The notes under the pieces are model-generated. The model did no database searches. It worked only from the letters and a program-made list of their open reading frames with translations, and was not told the origin of the DNA. Position numbers and translations under genes: made by a program. Below, piece by piece: positions 63,601-64,000 of a stretch of 64,000 nucleotides of DNA. How positions within the stretch are numbered: position 1 is the first letter of the stretch; each line of letters begins with the position of its first letter. The stretch is from Nostoc sp. FACHB-280 (lineage in GTDB: Bacteria; Cyanobacteriota; Cyanobacteriia; Cyanobacteriales; Nostocaceae): contig NZ_JACJSD010000002.1 of assembly GCF_014697615.1 (NCBI RefSeq), positions 1-64,000 on the forward strand, read 5' to 3'.

Positions 63601-63790
63601 TAACCTGACAACCATCCTCAAAGGACGCACAAGTTTAATCATTGCTCATCGCCTTTCCACCGTGCGTCATGCAGACTTAATTCTGGTATTAGATCGTGGC
63701 TTATTAGTTGAAAGTGGCACTCACGACGAATTAATTGCCAGAAAAGGTCATTATTTTTATCTCAACCAGCAACAACTGGCGCAAACATAG
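60677..63790 (+). CDS. Second peptidase-domain ABC exporter (HetC-like) with repeat insertion
   Basis: A 1037-aa exporter with the HetC architecture. Residues about 1-240 are cNMP-binding-like (GIYMIVTGKVRLLDNANNLI). Residues about 325-455 are a C39 peptidase with Cys336 in QQSAADCGAACLVMVSRYWGK and the His/Asp region in KHYVVVYEITKKRVIIGDP. Residues about 475-755 are membrane-spanning and 785-1030 the ATPase (GRSGSGKTT, LSGGQRQ, LLLLDEATSHLD). Between the first two domains, residues about 243-295 (EEGRRQEAGGRGRG and following) are encoded by a short tandem repeat inserted in frame. It should secrete peptides with double-glycine leaders. No HlyD adaptor is in the window; it may follow downstream. 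Confidence 0.9.
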   Translation: MPLGFSQEQLAQQITHTLGETLSSQDMEKCLTEVQIVEPPVAKQFWQATTANPGIYMIVTGKVRLLDNANNLITTLTTGGAFGESTLFPEEEFCSYVARASVNLKLGYLPEALLQVMMQQYPSMSDRLQKRAELWNLLLLCCQSAPITLNGSVEEMLQALSLFRRHNLDTGAPPAKLFQDTRLWLLRRGKLLHADGRILTSGNIYIYPQEGSWQAIQPTIVYSLHNADWQTAVAYWPQLADLAGEEGRRQEAGGRGRGEEEGRGQWFGSFRLRSRQVAHQPGAGGRGEGISQSLSPPKPKKLRQAYFPNPTVKATHVWGKLTKRYPFFEQQSAADCGAACLVMVSRYWGKRLSINRLRELANVSRGGASLRGLTAAAESVGFATRPVKASLDKLAQQTLPAIAHWEGKHYVVVYEITKKRVIIGDPAIGQRNLTVSEFKAGWTGYALLLQPTTLLKEAEEENLQFWQFFDLVKPHWRVLLEVFIASVFIQVFGLVTPLFTQLLLDRVIVQGSTLTLNAVGLGLLIFGLFRVVINGLRQYLLDHTANRISLSLLVGFIKHTFRLPLAFFESRYVGDIVSRVQENQKIQRFLTGEALSITLDLLTVFIYVGLMFWYSPSMALLSLCIVPPFMLLALVATPFLRRISREVFTATANENSYLIQSLTGIRSIRSMSIEQTVRWHWEELLNNLIKKTFSGQIVGNQLQIFSATIETVVSTGLLWFGASLVIQNQLTIGQLVAFNMLLGNIIRPFQRLVVLWNQVQEVMIATERINDVLEAEPEEDLQHHPRQTLPRLQGHIKFENVTFRYHPDSDINVLENLSFEINPQQTVAVVGRSGSGKTTLSKLILGLYPPTDGKVLIDAHDVTSISLRSLRSQIGVVDQDTFLFGGTIRENISIAHPEANLEEIIQAARLAGADDFIKQLPMGYETQIGEGGGMLSGGQRQRIAIARALLGNPRLLLLDEATSHLDAESERIIQNNLTTILKGRTSLIIAHRLSTVRHADLILVLDRGLLVESGTHDELIARKGHYFYLNQQQLAQT
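61404..61550. repeat. In-frame short tandem repeat insertion in the exporter gene
   Basis: About 145 bp built from GGCAGGAG and GGCAGGGG words around a nested GGTTCGGCTCCTTTCGGCTT segment. The same GGCAGGAG word (complemented, CTCCTGCC) occurs in the intergenic tract near 26455-26482. The open frame is kept throughout. Confidence 0.8.
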
Positions 63791-63941
63791 GACTTATTTC
63801 GTATTCAGTGAAAGACTGATCATTAAGTCCGTAAGGGTTTAGGGGTGTGAGGGGGTAGGGGTATAAGGGAAAGAATAAAAATGACCTTGACATAGTTATA
63901 AAATAGTATTCTTCTCTTACACCCCACACCCCTATACCCTT
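63791..63941. other. 3' flank of the second exporter
   Basis: Low-complexity GGGGGTAGGGGTATAAGGG and its inverted counterpart CACCCCTATACCCTT flank an AT-rich centre, forming a possible long hairpin. No gene begins before the window end. Confidence 0.45.
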
Positions 63942-64000
63942 AGAGGATGTTTGAAAAGTGGTTGGTTGTGATTATTAGCACTTCTTGATCCCCCCTAACC
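63942..64000. mobile_element. Second MITE copy, inverted and cut by the window end
   Basis: Begins AGAGGATGTTTGAAAAGTGG and continues through the complement of 22352-22410 with at most a mismatch or two. It is inverted relative to the copy at 22247-22410. Confidence 0.75.

Noticed and set aside
1-64000. tRNA or rRNA genes
   Set aside because: No cloverleaf with TTCGA-type loop plus acceptor pairing, and no rRNA-like conserved blocks were recognised; a tRNAscan run would settle this.

Overview
The window is chromosomal DNA from a filamentous, heterocyst-forming cyanobacterium of the Nostoc/Anabaena type. The evidence is frequent HIP1 octamers (GCGATCGC) inside and between genes, a cyanobacterial ndhO, many families typical of cyanobacteria (CIA30/NmrA fusion, DUF4332, TIGR04376-like, DUF4168), short tandem heptamer-like repeats and many dispersed palindromes, and above all a hetC-hetP locus carrying recognisable NtcA and HetR sites. 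No rRNA or tRNA gene was seen. All calls come from reading the sequence; no database search was run.

Layout. 1-10.3 kb: small hypothetical genes, an FHA-GAF adenylate cyclase, a Uma2-type nuclease, a NACHT-NTPase remnant, a phosphate-binding-like lipoprotein paired with a sensor histidine kinase, a DUF4168 protein, DNA polymerase III delta (holA) and a DUF1868 protein. 10.3-18.6 kb: a three-way-junction element, a GFA-family protein, a CIA30/NmrA protein, a HigBA-like toxin-antitoxin pair, a HugZ-like protein, an alpha/beta hydrolase, a TIGR04376-like protein, a four-hairpin cluster, a DUF4332 protein and a TetR regulator. 18.9-22.2 kb: a pair of M16 peptidases, one with and one without the zinc motif. 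22.2-24.05 kb: a 164-bp MITE-like element, a leader and an 18-repeat CRISPR array with no cas genes nearby. 24.3-32.7 kb: a creatininase-family enzyme, hisC, a methyltransferase/GNAT/cupin operon, a PD-(D/E)XK-like protein, a pentapeptide-repeat protein, an FAD oxidoreductase and vapBC flanked by two homologous micro-ORFs. 33-47.4 kb: gatB, a tandem pair of candidate small RNAs, argJ, ndhO, glgB, an FtsL-like gene with ftsI, a DUF4142 protein, a haem-oxygenase-like diiron protein and a methyltransferase. 47.7-51.8 kb: an AAA-like ATPase, a sulfonate-type binding lipoprotein and a methyltransferase.

52-64 kb is the most interesting part. hetC, a C39-peptidase ABC exporter, is preceded by a canonical NtcA promoter (GTAN8TAC, N22, TAATAT) and a leader of about 450 nt. 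hetP follows and has a near-perfect HetR palindrome about 620 bp upstream of its start. Downstream lie a parvulin-like peptidyl-prolyl isomerase, an orphan transposase-type HTH protein and a second exporter with the HetC architecture. That exporter carries an in-frame low-complexity repeat insertion between its cNMP-like and C39 domains. Orphan terminators in the gaps suggest unannotated small transcripts. The second exporter, isomerase and HTH gene may be a peptide-export module whose cargo and periplasmic adaptor are not in the window.

Regulation visible in sequence: NtcA to hetC, HetR to hetP, a perfect operator-like dyad before a 47-aa small protein, and one dispersed GATCCCCGACTT hairpin reused as a terminator after at least three genes.
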